Source: Panacagrimonas sp046594215
GTDB lineage: Bacteria; Pseudomonadota; Gammaproteobacteria; Nevskiales; Nevskiaceae
NCBI GenBank assembly: GCA_046594215.1
Contig: JBKJPX010000008.1
Coordinates: 4,995 to 68,994, forward strand
Direction: 5' to 3'
DNA length: 64,000 nt
Made by a program: the position numbers and the translations under genes. Of this stretch, positions 43,823 through 52,543 are shown in pieces (within the stretch, counting starts at the first letter, position 1; the number at the start of each line of letters is the position of its first letter). The notes below the pieces were generated by a model, which ran no database searches, was not told the origin of the DNA, and worked only from the letters and a program-made list of their open reading frames with translations.

Positions 43823-45715
43823 ATGGTCACTTCGCCCCAATCCTTGGTCCGTGATCGTATTTCCGGAAGGGACGTCGCTTCGCCGCGAAGTTTCTCCCGG
43901 TGGGTGACGGTCGCCATGCTGTGCACCGCCGGTTTTCCGCTCGAGCAAGGTCACGCAGCGATGCGCGGGAGCGCGACGCGCGCGCACGCCGTTGCTCTGG
44001 ATACGACGATCGCGCCGCCGGACTCGGGCGTGACCGTCGCCCAGATTCGCGGCCAGGCCTTCCGCATCAAGGCGGGTGGTGTGTACGCGGCGCTGCGTTC
44101 CGGCGGCGTCATCCCGATCGGCGAGCCGGTGGGGGTGGGCGGGAAGTCGCGCATGGATCTGCGCGTGGGGGACGACGGTGTGCTGGACCTCGGTCCCGGC
44201 GCGCGGCTGACCCTCCAGCCCGAAACGGACAGCGGCTCGACGAAAGCCGCACTTTCGTTCCGACTCGAGCAGGGTTATCTCCGGGTCCGATTGAAGGACG
44301 CAGCGCGCCCCGCGCGGCTGCAGGTTTCCTTTGGCGATTGGGCGGCCTTGCTGGAGCCGGGCGAGTACGTGTTCGACGCGCGCGAACCCGAATCGTCCGT
44401 GTGTACGCTCGGCGGCGTGCTGCACATGTCTGGTGTTCCGGGTAGGACGCCGGCTTCGGTGTCCAGCGGCTGCGTGCTTCTGGGCGCGCAAGCTCCGACG
44501 ACCGTGACGCTGGGTCCAGCGGACTTGAAGCGGGTTCAAGACCGCCGCGCGTTGCAGCCCGTGGTCGCCGAGGTCAACTGGCGCGAGGTGAAGAACGCGC
44601 TCGCGCGAGTGGACGCCGAAGTCACCGCGGGCACGCATCGCAAGTCATCGGAAGCGGTCTCCGCGATCAGACTGACCGACGACAACGCTGAATCGCTGAC
44701 GAGCCCGCGCATCGAAGCGCAGGAGGTCGCCGCGATTCCGGACCCCCTGCAGATCATGCCGCGCACGCGGCGTTCCGCGATCGTCGTGCGCGGACCCATT
44801 TCGCTCGCGCCCCTGGAAGCGATGGTGCGGCGTGTCGAACGTCACATCGCACGGGAGCAGGCGAAACTCGCCGATGCGCTGGTCGCATCGGCAGAGCAAG
44901 CTCAAGAAGCCGTTCCCGTCCAAACGCCCACCTCTCCCACGGCGCCTGCGCCGGTGGACGTGCCGATGCAGCCGGTCCTCGCGGCGGAAAGTCCCCACGA
45001 GGTTTCCCTGCAATCGAAGGAACTGGCCGATTCCGGGCATATCGAAGCGCGTCCCCTTGCGGAGGCCGCCGCCATGAAGAGCGCCACGCCTCCGGACGTT
45101 CACTCGCCAGGCCCAGCCGCGATTCAACCCACGCTGCCCGCTCCCGTCCCCCGATCGGGCGCCCCAAACCTTCACCTGGCGCTCGATTCCGGACTTGGCA
45201 CCCTCAAATCCGGTGCCCTGGGCGGTCCGACGGTCGTCGCCACTTCCGGCGACGCGAACGCGCTCGTGTCCGAGCCGGTCCGCTCGCCATCGAAACTGCA
45301 GGAGACAACCCCTGCGCCGCCGACCGAGGCAAGCCGACGTTCGGAATCGCCGCCGGGGCCGCAGATCGACAAAAACGCGCACGGGACTGTGCAGGGCGCG
45401 AATGCCGTGCTTTCCAATCCACTCCCCGGATCGCCGAATGACCCGCTCGCGCGCGCCCCTGCGCCGGTCACGCCGCCGCTGGAATGGATCGTCAACGTGG
45501 CCACCTTCCCTTCGCTCGAGTCCGCCGAACAGCAGGCAGAGCAACTGCGTTCCCAGCACCTCGCGACCGGCATTCGCAGCGAAACGGTTCGTGGACGGTC
45601 GGCCTACCGGGTCGTGATCGAGGGTCTGGCCACCGAAGATGCCGCCAACAAGGTGCTCAGTCTGCTGGTCTCGCGCCTCGGGCTGCGCCAAGCCTGGGCA
45701 TTCCGAAAGTCCTGA
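43823..45715 (+). CDS. FecR-domain protein with C-terminal SPOR domain
   Basis: A 630-residue exported protein with a signal-like segment (WVTVAMLCTAGFPLEQGHAA). A FecR-type beta domain lies at about 65-250 (VTVAQIRGQAFRIKAGG, LRVGDDGVLDLGPGARL, RVRLKDAARPARLQVSFGD), then a long Pro/Ala/Ser-rich linker, then a SPOR domain at about 553-628 (WIVNVATFPSLESAEQQAEQL). SPOR domains bind denuded peptidoglycan, often at the septum; FecR domains occur in periplasmic structural and signalling proteins. CGGAGA before ATG 43823 supports the start. Confidence 0.82.
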   Translation: MVTSPQSLVRDRISGRDVASPRSFSRWVTVAMLCTAGFPLEQGHAAMRGSATRAHAVALDTTIAPPDSGVTVAQIRGQAFRIKAGGVYAALRSGGVIPIGEPVGVGGKSRMDLRVGDDGVLDLGPGARLTLQPETDSGSTKAALSFRLEQGYLRVRLKDAARPARLQVSFGDWAALLEPGEYVFDAREPESSVCTLGGVLHMSGVPGRTPASVSSGCVLLGAQAPTTVTLGPADLKRVQDRRALQPVVAEVNWREVKNALARVDAEVTAGTHRKSSEAVSAIRLTDDNAESLTSPRIEAQEVAAIPDPLQIMPRTRRSAIVVRGPISLAPLEAMVRRVERHIAREQAKLADALVASAEQAQEAVPVQTPTSPTAPAPVDVPMQPVLAAESPHEVSLQSKELADSGHIEARPLAEAAAMKSATPPDVHSPGPAAIQPTLPAPVPRSGAPNLHLALDSGLGTLKSGALGGPTVVATSGDANALVSEPVRSPSKLQETTPAPPTEASRRSESPPGPQIDKNAHGTVQGANAVLSNPLPGSPNDPLARAPAPVTPPLEWIVNVATFPSLESAEQQAEQLRSQHLATGIRSETVRGRSAYRVVIEGLATEDAANKVLSLLVSRLGLRQAWAFRKS

Positions 45716-45919
45716 GTGCGTTGACCGAAGTCATGGGAACTCCGGAGACGCTGCTGCCGAGAGGCTCGGCACTGGGACCCTGACGCCGCCGCGTGACCGT
45801 CCGGTGCCGCTGCACCGCGTGGTAGTCCGCGCACGATCGAGAGGCAGCCGATTCGGCAGGGCCAGGCGGCCGGGAGTTTCGAAAACCCTCGCGTCGATCG
45901 AATCAGCGCATCGATCAAA

Positions 45920-46525
45920 TCAGAACGCCGGGCTTTCGGCGCGCTGGGCCAGCTGGTCCCGGAGGACTTCACGCAGGACGTAATACGTAGCGGCGGCAGA
46001 TCCGTCGTGCGATGTGTCGCGTGACATCTCCACGTTCAAGGGAGGCACCGCGGCGCTTTCTCCCGGTCCCGATAGCAGCGCCTCGCCCGCTACGCGCGCA
46101 GCGGCCATAACGGAGCCGAGGGGGGTGGCCGCGGTGGCCGGTGCGCTCGCGAGGAAGGCCGGAGCAGCCGCCACGGAGGATGGGCTGCCTGTGGCGGTCT
46201 CGACTGCGGTCCACACCACGAGCAAGGCGTAGCTCACCCACAACCAACTCATACGTGTTGCGACGTCCGAAGCATTCGGCACGCCCTGTCGCGCACGCCG
46301 CTCACCCGCGCTCACCGCCATGCGACGCCACGAGCGTCGCAACCGGCCCGCCCATCGGCGCAGCTTGGGATGGTGGGACGCCTCGGTGCCTACGATCAGC
46401 GAAACGCCTGTCGCGAGGAGGATCTGGTGCAACCCGTTCAACGGGATCAGCGCGTCGAATGCAAACGTCACGACTGCGGCAGCGAGCATCCCGCACAGCG
46501 CGCACAGAGCAAGACGCATGGCCAT
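45920..46525 (-). CDS. Hypothetical membrane protein
   Basis: A 201-residue ORF with three predicted TM helices: LALCALCGMLAAAVVTFAF, LHQILLATGVSLIVG and MSWLWVSYALLVVWTAVE. A basic loop (RRWAGRLRRSWRRM) separates the last two, and an Ala-rich, polar C-terminal tail follows. The arrangement suits a small inner-membrane protein. No family recognised; convergent with the FecR-SPOR gene. Confidence 0.55.
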   Translation of the reverse strand: MAMRLALCALCGMLAAAVVTFAFDALIPLNGLHQILLATGVSLIVGTEASHHPKLRRWAGRLRRSWRRMAVSAGERRARQGVPNASDVATRMSWLWVSYALLVVWTAVETATGSPSSVAAAPAFLASAPATAATPLGSVMAAARVAGEALLSGPGESAAVPPLNVEMSRDTSHDGSAAATYYVLREVLRDQLAQRAESPAF

Positions 46526-47254
46526 TCCCCCGATGGTGCTGATGTTGTCCCTTACGCATAGCGCGAAGCATGCCAGCCGGACGATCGAACGCGGTTCCCA
46601 GTTCTGCGCCGGCTGAACCCCCCAGAACGCCGGCGCCTGCGCCCACAGCGACGCCAGTCACCGCCGCCCTCAACCGGTTTCGCCGCGAACGATCCTGCTG
46701 GCGGCCCTCGATCAAGTCCGTCGGCGCGCCGGTGGCGGTTTGGAGTCGGGGGACTGCGATCCGGGAGGCGCGGGCACATGCGTTGCGCATACGTCGCGTG
46801 GAGACGTCGATCCCTTGGCGATGTCGCAGACCGCCCTGCTTTTCGTTACGTCCGAGCCAAAAAGGCCTGCACCGACTCGCGCTCGGAGGTCGCAATTTGC
46901 AGCTCAACGCGTCCCACCCGCCGCATCTCGCAACTCTGTCGGCGAGCAAGCGATTCCCCTCTGTAGTATGGGAAATGCAGGCTCGGGCGTGCCGCCGACC
47001 GTGACGCGATCCGATGCGTGCGTGCGCTCGCCACGACACCGCTCCTTCTCGCCCCGAGCGTTCCGATCGACGCATCGCGGCGAGATTTTCACCCGATCCC
47101 GTTTGGGACTCGTGCGCCCTACTGTGGGTCGCGGATGTCTGTCTTGCGTCAGGGAACGCGGCGGGCTCGGGCACCGTCGTCGGAGCGTTCGCAGTGAGCT
47201 GCAGCGGACAGGGTCTCCACGCTTATCGCGTTCCTGGTGCAGCAGCCGCGTTGC
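46526..47254. other. 729-base stretch without a confident gene
   Basis: Several open frames on both strands look like composition shadows. On the minus strand one frame contains a glycine-zipper-like run (AAVTGVAVGAGAGVLGG), but it is embedded in arginine-rich, low-quality sequence and overlaps the start of the membrane-protein gene. Base composition is slightly less GC-rich near 46940-47000. I see no tRNA or insertion sequence. Confidence 0.5.
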
Positions 47255-48322
47255 TCACCTGCCGAAGGCCGCCGTGTCATGCGGCCCGGGTGAAGGCGTG
47301 CCCGACGACATGGGGTCCTCGGACGGCGCGCTGTCGGACAGCTCGACGCTGACGACATGATTGCGCCCCGACGCCTTGGCTTCGTACAGCGCGCGATCCG
47401 CCGCGGCGATCAAGGTCCGAACCTGGCCCTCCAGCGTGGCCGGGTACCGCGCCGTCGCGCACCCGATGCTGACGGTCACCACCCCCGTGGCGGCACGACG
47501 GTGCGGGATCTGCAGGAGCTCGACTGCATGGCGCATGGCGTCCGCCGCGGTCTGCGCTCCGCGCAGATCCGTCTGCGGCAGGCAGGCCACGAATTCTTCC
47601 CCACCCATGCGGGCAACGAGGTCGCCGGCGCGCTTCGTCGCGTCGCGCAGCGCGGCCGCGACGGCGCGAAGCGCCTCGTCACCCTCTGGGTGCCCGTAGG
47701 CATCGTTGAACTTCTTGAAATGGTCGATATCGATCGACAGCGCGCTGAGGGGTGTCGAATCCCGTATTGCGCGTCGCCATTCGCGCTCCAGCACCTCTTC
47801 GAGATCACGCCGGTTGGCGAGGCCGGTGAGGTGGTCGACCCTGCCGATACGCAGGGCCTCGAGCGTGTCTTCGAGCCAGGCGTGCACTTCGATCAGCGCA
47901 GCTTCCGAGGCGGCGTTCCACGCGGCTCGCGTCGGGCCCATGACGCACATCACGCCGATCCCGTCGGCCACCCGGATGGCAATCCCTGCGAAGAAGGTCA
48001 CGCCCGGGGTTGCGGATGCGAGCGCGGTGACCGATGGGGGTCGTCCCACATCGGGAAAGACGACCAGGCCGGCACGAGATGAAACATGCTCGCAGCACCG
48101 AAGCAACGCATCGAGGTGATCTCCCTCGACACCGATGTTGGAGAACAGCTGCTGACGTCCCTGCGCGTCCGCGAAGGTGACGGCCGCAACCGGAAATCGC
48201 GCCGCGACGGCGAGGAGTCGGACCGCGCGGCGGGCGTAGCGCGCCGTCGTCGGATCGAGTCGGCGCGAGAACTTCGCGGGCGGTTGCGCGAGCGTGGAGC
48301 GACCGGGGTTGTCGTCTGGCAT
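47255..48322 (-). CDS. Diguanylate cyclase (GAF-GGDEF)
   Basis: A 355-residue cytoplasmic protein: GAF-like sensor domain at about 25-160, then GGDEF domain with DHLTGLANRRDLEEVL and the active site GGEEF (240-244). The allosteric I-site RxxD is intact as RAGD five residues before it, so product inhibition by c-di-GMP is expected. Start chosen at ATG 48322; a TTG at 48334 is possible. It makes c-di-GMP, which commonly controls biofilm and exopolysaccharide; no effector is adjacent. Confidence 0.9.
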   Translation of the reverse strand: MPDDNPGRSTLAQPPAKFSRRLDPTTARYARRAVRLLAVAARFPVAAVTFADAQGRQQLFSNIGVEGDHLDALLRCCEHVSSRAGLVVFPDVGRPPSVTALASATPGVTFFAGIAIRVADGIGVMCVMGPTRAAWNAASEAALIEVHAWLEDTLEALRIGRVDHLTGLANRRDLEEVLEREWRRAIRDSTPLSALSIDIDHFKKFNDAYGHPEGDEALRAVAAALRDATKRAGDLVARMGGEEFVACLPQTDLRGAQTAADAMRHAVELLQIPHRRAATGVVTVSIGCATARYPATLEGQVRTLIAAADRALYEAKASGRNHVVSVELSDSAPSEDPMSSGTPSPGPHDTAAFGR

Positions 48323-48562
48323 CGGCAATGGCAATCATCCTTGGGCCGTGCGGTGTTCGCCACCGCCACATTCTCTCAGGATGGGGTCTTGACGCACCTC
48401 ACCCATAACGGCGGGCAGTACATATGCTTACCCGGTATGGCGGCAAGCGCTAATCGCGACGATGACCAGCAGGAGACATGCCCGCCAGCGGCCCCGGCTG
48501 CCGGCACCCGCGGGTTTCACCTCTCTTTTACCGGGGGGAAAGCCATCGGCGACCCGTCCCAG

Positions 48563-48985
48563 CTAGCCCGACAGGATCGCCATCGTCAGGCGCGAGACGC
48601 AGGTCAACTGGCCCTGTTCGTTGCTCAATTCGATCTGCCAGACGTGCGTGCTGCGTCCGATGTGCACGGGCCGCGCGACACCGGTGACCCAGCCCTCGCG
48701 GACGCTGCGCAGATGGTTCGCGTTGATGTCCAGCCCGACGACGCGCTGACCGGGCGCCGAGGCGAACGCCGCGCCGCAGGAACCCAGCGTCTCGGCGAGG
48801 ACCACGGAGACGCCGCCGTGCAGGATCCCGGCGGGTTGACGCGTGCGCGTGTCGACCGGTACGCGTGCCTTGAGGTAATCGTCACCGACTTCGATGAACT
48901 CGATGCCCAGGTGCGCCACGGCCGTGTCGGCGTGGATGGCGGCGATGCGCTCCAGCGAGATCGCCTGAGTCCAGATCGAAGCCAT
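48563..48985 (-). CDS. Hotdog-fold acyl-CoA thioesterase (MenI/YdiI-like)
   Basis: A 140-residue single-hotdog thioesterase resembling E. coli YdiI/MenI, with VDTRTRQPAGILHGGVSVVLAE (catalytic Glu in VLAET) and GLDINANHLRS. It would hydrolyse aromatic or fatty acyl-CoA. It starts only six bases after the desaturase stop, so it belongs to the reductase-desaturase operon, which favours an acyl-CoA of lipid metabolism as substrate rather than a menaquinone intermediate. Confidence 0.87.
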   Translation of the reverse strand: MASIWTQAISLERIAAIHADTAVAHLGIEFIEVGDDYLKARVPVDTRTRQPAGILHGGVSVVLAETLGSCGAAFASAPGQRVVGLDINANHLRSVREGWVTGVARPVHIGRSTHVWQIELSNEQGQLTCVSRLTMAILSG

Positions 48986-48991
48986 GACTGA

Positions 48992-50185
48992 TCAGGCCGG
49001 CGCCCGCGCCCGCGCCGGATCCAGGGAATCACCACCCGGGAAGGCCAGGCGCAAATTCTTGAGCCAGGTGCTGCCGAACTGCCGCGTCAGCGAGCCCGTG
49101 TTGTAAGGCACGCCATAGCGGGCCGCGAGGGCCTTCACACGCGGCGCGACCTGCGGGTAACGGTTGCTGCACATGTCCGGAAAGAGGTGGTGCTCGATCT
49201 GGTGCGACAGGTTCCCCGACAGGATGTGGAACAGCTTGCCGCCCTCGATGTTGCAGGAGCCCAGCAACTGCCGCAGGTACCAGCGTGCGCGCGTCTCGCC
49301 TTCGACCTGCTCCTTGGTGAAGTTGTACGAGCCGGACGGGAAGTGGCCGCAGAAGATGATCGTGAACGTCCAGATGTTGCGCATGACATTCGCGATGGCG
49401 TTTGCCGCGGCGACCATGCCGAACACGGCCCAGGGCGACCAGGGCACGTGGAACGAGATCGGGATGGCGACCAGCGCGGCGGCCGCAGGCCAGGCGATGT
49501 AGTCCTTCACGATCTGGCGCCAGGCCTTGCGCCCGATGTGCCGGAGCACGGGCAGGATTTCCTTGAGCGACTTCTTGCCCTTCAGGTGATCGTCGATGGC
49601 CTGCTCGTGCATCGCCACGCCTTCTTCGAACAGCAGCATCAGCAGGATGAAGACGATGGGCTGGAACAGGTAGGCGGGATGCCACTTCTGCATCGGCGTG
49701 ACGCGCATGATCCCGTAGCCCACGTCCAGGTCCTTGCCCAGCACGTTGGTCCAGGTGTGATGCACCACGTTGTGCGAATGCATCCAGCGATCCGACGGAC
49801 CCATCGTGTCCCACTCCCAGGTGTTGGACTGGATGTTGGGGTCCTTCATCCAGTCCCACTGGGCGTGCATCACGTTGTGGGCAATCTCCATGTTCTCGAG
49901 GATCTTGGCGGTGCCGAGCATCGCGGTGCCCAGGCCCATGATCGCGAGCGTGAGCCCCCAGGAGGCCAGCGCATGCCCCCAGGCCGGCAGGAAGAACAGG
50001 CCGGCGTAGATGACGAAGCGGCCGACGACGGCCAGCGTCCGCTGCGTGCGAATGACCTTGAGGATGTAGCGGCGGTCGTTCTCGCCGCGGCTGTCGAACA
50101 CCTCGTCGCGGATGGCATCCATCTCGCGTCCGAACTCTTCGATCTGCGCGTCGGTGAGATCCACCGGCATGGTGTGGGCGGTCAT
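48992..50185 (-). CDS. Membrane fatty-acid desaturase
   Basis: A 397-residue integral-membrane di-iron desaturase with three histidine boxes: HNVMH (103-107), HNVVHH (138-143) and HQIEHH near the C-terminus. TM pairs lie between them. The ferredoxin reductase gene 11 bases upstream probably supplies its electrons, as for DesA3-type stearoyl-CoA desaturases. It introduces a double bond into acyl chains; regioselectivity is not visible. Confidence 0.9.
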   Translation of the reverse strand: MTAHTMPVDLTDAQIEEFGREMDAIRDEVFDSRGENDRRYILKVIRTQRTLAVVGRFVIYAGLFFLPAWGHALASWGLTLAIMGLGTAMLGTAKILENMEIAHNVMHAQWDWMKDPNIQSNTWEWDTMGPSDRWMHSHNVVHHTWTNVLGKDLDVGYGIMRVTPMQKWHPAYLFQPIVFILLMLLFEEGVAMHEQAIDDHLKGKKSLKEILPVLRHIGRKAWRQIVKDYIAWPAAAALVAIPISFHVPWSPWAVFGMVAAANAIANVMRNIWTFTIIFCGHFPSGSYNFTKEQVEGETRARWYLRQLLGSCNIEGGKLFHILSGNLSHQIEHHLFPDMCSNRYPQVAPRVKALAARYGVPYNTGSLTRQFGSTWLKNLRLAFPGGDSLDPARARAPA

Positions 50186-50196
50186 GGCGTGTTCCT

Positions 50197-51318
50197 CTAG
50201 AGATCCAGTTCGCAATCGCCGGCGGCCGCGCAGATGCAGGTCTGCACGATGGCGCCGACTTCGTTGAGCAGCTTGCCGGTGCGCAGGTCGCGCACGCAGC
50301 CCCCGAGCAGCCGGGTGTTGCACGTGTGGCAGATGCCCATGCGGCAGCCGTGCGGCGGGTTCATGCCCGCGTCCTCGGCCACGCGCAGCAGCGGCGTGAC
50401 GTGGTCCGCCTTGGCTTCGACCTTGCTCCTGCCGAAGCGCACGAGGCCGCCGACGGCGTCCGCCGGAACGCTGGCGTAGGCCGCGCGGAAGCGCTCCACG
50501 TGCAGGCGCCGTGACAGGCCGGCTTGCTCCCAGTGACGCTCCAGCGATTCGAGCAGCGACTGCGGGCCGCAGGCGTAGACCTCGCGCTCGCGCCAGTCGG
50601 GGCACAGCGCTTCGAGCTGTTCGGCGGAGAAGTGACGCGAGACCGAAGTGCCCGCGCCGATGTCGCGCGTCAGCACCAGCTGCAGCTTGTAGCGCTGGTG
50701 CTGGACGGCCATGTCGCGCAGCTCGCGGCCGAAGATCACGTCGAACTCGTGCGGGGCATAGTGGATGTGCGCGGTGTCCGGCAGGCGCTCTTCCGAGATC
50801 AGCGCACGCAGCATGCTCATGGCTGGCGTGATGCCGCTGCCGGCCGTGATGAAGAGCGGCTTCACGGGCTGCGCATCGGGCAGGTAGAAATCGCCCTGCG
50901 GAAGGCCCAGGGGCAAGTAATCGCCGGGCTTCACGTTGCGCACGAGGTGATTCGACATGCGGCCGCCGGCGATGGACTTCACCGTGATCGTGATGCAGTG
51001 ATCGTCGCGTTCGGGCGCTGAGGAGATCGTGTAGGTGCGCGTGTAGTGCATGCCGCCGATCGGCAACCCGAGGCGTGCGTGCTGACCCGCACGATGGCCG
51101 CGCCAGTTCACGCCGGGACGCAGCGTCAGCGTGCGCGCGTCCTTGGTCTCGTCCCAGACCTTCTCGACGCGGGCCTGCAGCGCATGGCTGGCCCAGAGCG
51201 GATTCACCAGTTCGACGTAGTGCGAGGTCCGCAGCGGAAACGCGAACCAGTCGGTGACGGCCGTGACGCGCGACCACAGCGACGGTGCGGTGCGCATGGG
51301 GGTTGGATCGGTCTGCAT
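50197..51318 (-). CDS. Ferredoxin reductase with C-terminal 2Fe-2S domain
   Basis: A 373-residue flavoprotein. It has an FAD-binding RTYTISSAP motif, an NAD(P)H domain (LFITAGSGITPAMSMLRAL, VYACGPQSLL) and a plant-type 2Fe-2S domain whose cysteines lie in GCRMGICHTC and VQTCIC. It transfers electrons from NAD(P)H to the desaturase encoded next. Start at ATG 51318 after a GAGGGGAG site. Confidence 0.92.
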   Translation of the reverse strand: MQTDPTPMRTAPSLWSRVTAVTDWFAFPLRTSHYVELVNPLWASHALQARVEKVWDETKDARTLTLRPGVNWRGHRAGQHARLGLPIGGMHYTRTYTISSAPERDDHCITITVKSIAGGRMSNHLVRNVKPGDYLPLGLPQGDFYLPDAQPVKPLFITAGSGITPAMSMLRALISEERLPDTAHIHYAPHEFDVIFGRELRDMAVQHQRYKLQLVLTRDIGAGTSVSRHFSAEQLEALCPDWREREVYACGPQSLLESLERHWEQAGLSRRLHVERFRAAYASVPADAVGGLVRFGRSKVEAKADHVTPLLRVAEDAGMNPPHGCRMGICHTCNTRLLGGCVRDLRTGKLLNEVGAIVQTCICAAAGDCELDL

Positions 51319-51661
51319 CGGGCTCGCTCCCCTCGGATCTTGTTTTAGTGCTTCCTGTCGCTGGAGACCGCAGTCACTTTCCGGCTCGAGGTGGCTGTAC
51401 GAGATGGAATGGACTCTGCCACGTCCGCATCGTTGAATCCAAGCCGCCGCCCGACCTCGCGGAACCGGCCGCCGCGTGCGATCAATCCGTCCTGCCGGGG
51501 CGCCACGACGATGTCGAGGCGCCGTTCGATCCGTCGACGAGCGCGTCGATGGGACCGGGCCGCGCTCGCGCCCGTTGCGTACGCGACGAACCTCGTCCGG
51601 ATGGCGATCAGCATCGGCGTGTTATACGAGCCTTGAACCGTTTCACAGGCGACTCCGGACG
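51319..51661. other. Intergenic region between divergent reductase and PL7 genes
   Basis: About 340 bases separating divergent genes, so it should hold promoters for both. Open frames here are arginine-rich and look spurious. No clear operator was identified. Confidence 0.4.
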
Positions 51662-52522
51662 ATGAATCGAACGACGCAGCGTCTCGCGGTGGTGGCGCTG
51701 GCCCTGGCTCCCTGCCTCGCGAGCTGCGCGGCGGTTTCCGAAACGTCGGGTGGCGGGCAACTCGTCCCGACCGCCGGTGCCCCGGAATGTGCGCTTCCGC
51801 CAGGTGAAAACTTCGACCTGAGTCACTGGAAGATCACGCTGCCGGACAGCAAGGAGATCCAGAGCGGCGAGCTGGGCGCCGGCTTCACGAGGGCCGATGT
51901 TTTCTTCACCGACCCGGCATCCTGCGGCATGGTCTTCAGGAGCCCGAACCTGGCCGGCCATACGAAGGGGAGCAAGTATTCTCGAAGCGAGCTTCGTGAA
52001 ATGAGAGCCCCGGAAGGACCAGCGAAAGACGCCGCGAACAACTGGACGACGAAAGAGGGCGGGACGCTGACGGCCAGACTGAGAGTCGACGCGGTATCGA
52101 CCACGGGTGAAGCGGACAAGGTCGGTCGCGTGGTGATCGGCCAGATCCACGGGCCGGACAGCGAGGTGGTGCGGCTGTATTTCCACAAGCGGCCCAACGA
52201 AGCGAAGGGCCGGATCTACGCGGGCACAGACCCGGTGTCGGGCGATGGCTCGTTCTCCGAGGACATCGTGTCGAACCGCGACGGCGAGGGAATCGCGCTC
52301 GGTGAAATTTTCGGTTACCAGATCGACCTGCACGGTCTGCGCTTGAGCGTTCGCGTCGCGCCCGAGTCTGGCGCCGCCGCCATGTTCACCCAGCAGATCG
52401 ATCCGCAGTACGCCGGCCTCGACCTGTACTTCAAGGCCGGCGTCTACAACCAGAACAACACGGGTGACGCAGACGACTTCGCGCAGGCCACGTTCTTCGC
52501 GCTGATCGCGACGCATCCCTAG
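51662..52522 (+). CDS. Polysaccharide lyase family 7 (alginate lyase) lipoprotein
   Basis: A 286-residue secreted lipoprotein with lipobox LASC (C22). The PL7 fold is shown by RSELR (108-112), QIH (161-163) and YFKAGVYNQ (256-264), which hold the catalytic and substrate-binding Arg, Gln, His and Tyr of alginate lyases. It cleaves alginate or a related polyuronate by beta-elimination, probably anchored to the outer membrane. There are no other alginate genes around it. Confidence 0.9.
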   Translation: MNRTTQRLAVVALALAPCLASCAAVSETSGGGQLVPTAGAPECALPPGENFDLSHWKITLPDSKEIQSGELGAGFTRADVFFTDPASCGMVFRSPNLAGHTKGSKYSRSELREMRAPEGPAKDAANNWTTKEGGTLTARLRVDAVSTTGEADKVGRVVIGQIHGPDSEVVRLYFHKRPNEAKGRIYAGTDPVSGDGSFSEDIVSNRDGEGIALGEIFGYQIDLHGLRLSVRVAPESGAAAMFTQQIDPQYAGLDLYFKAGVYNQNNTGDADDFAQATFFALIATHP

Positions 52523-52543
52523 TCGCCGGGGTCCGCGGTCGGC

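Noticed and set aside
46302..47174. Minus-strand frame with a glycine-zipper-like segment
   Set aside because: The segment is surrounded by Arg-rich low-complexity translation and overlaps the membrane-protein start; no family resemblance.
51345..51614. 89-codon minus-strand ORF upstream of the PL7 gene
   Set aside because: Arg-rich, no ribosome site, no recognisable domain; probably fortuitous.
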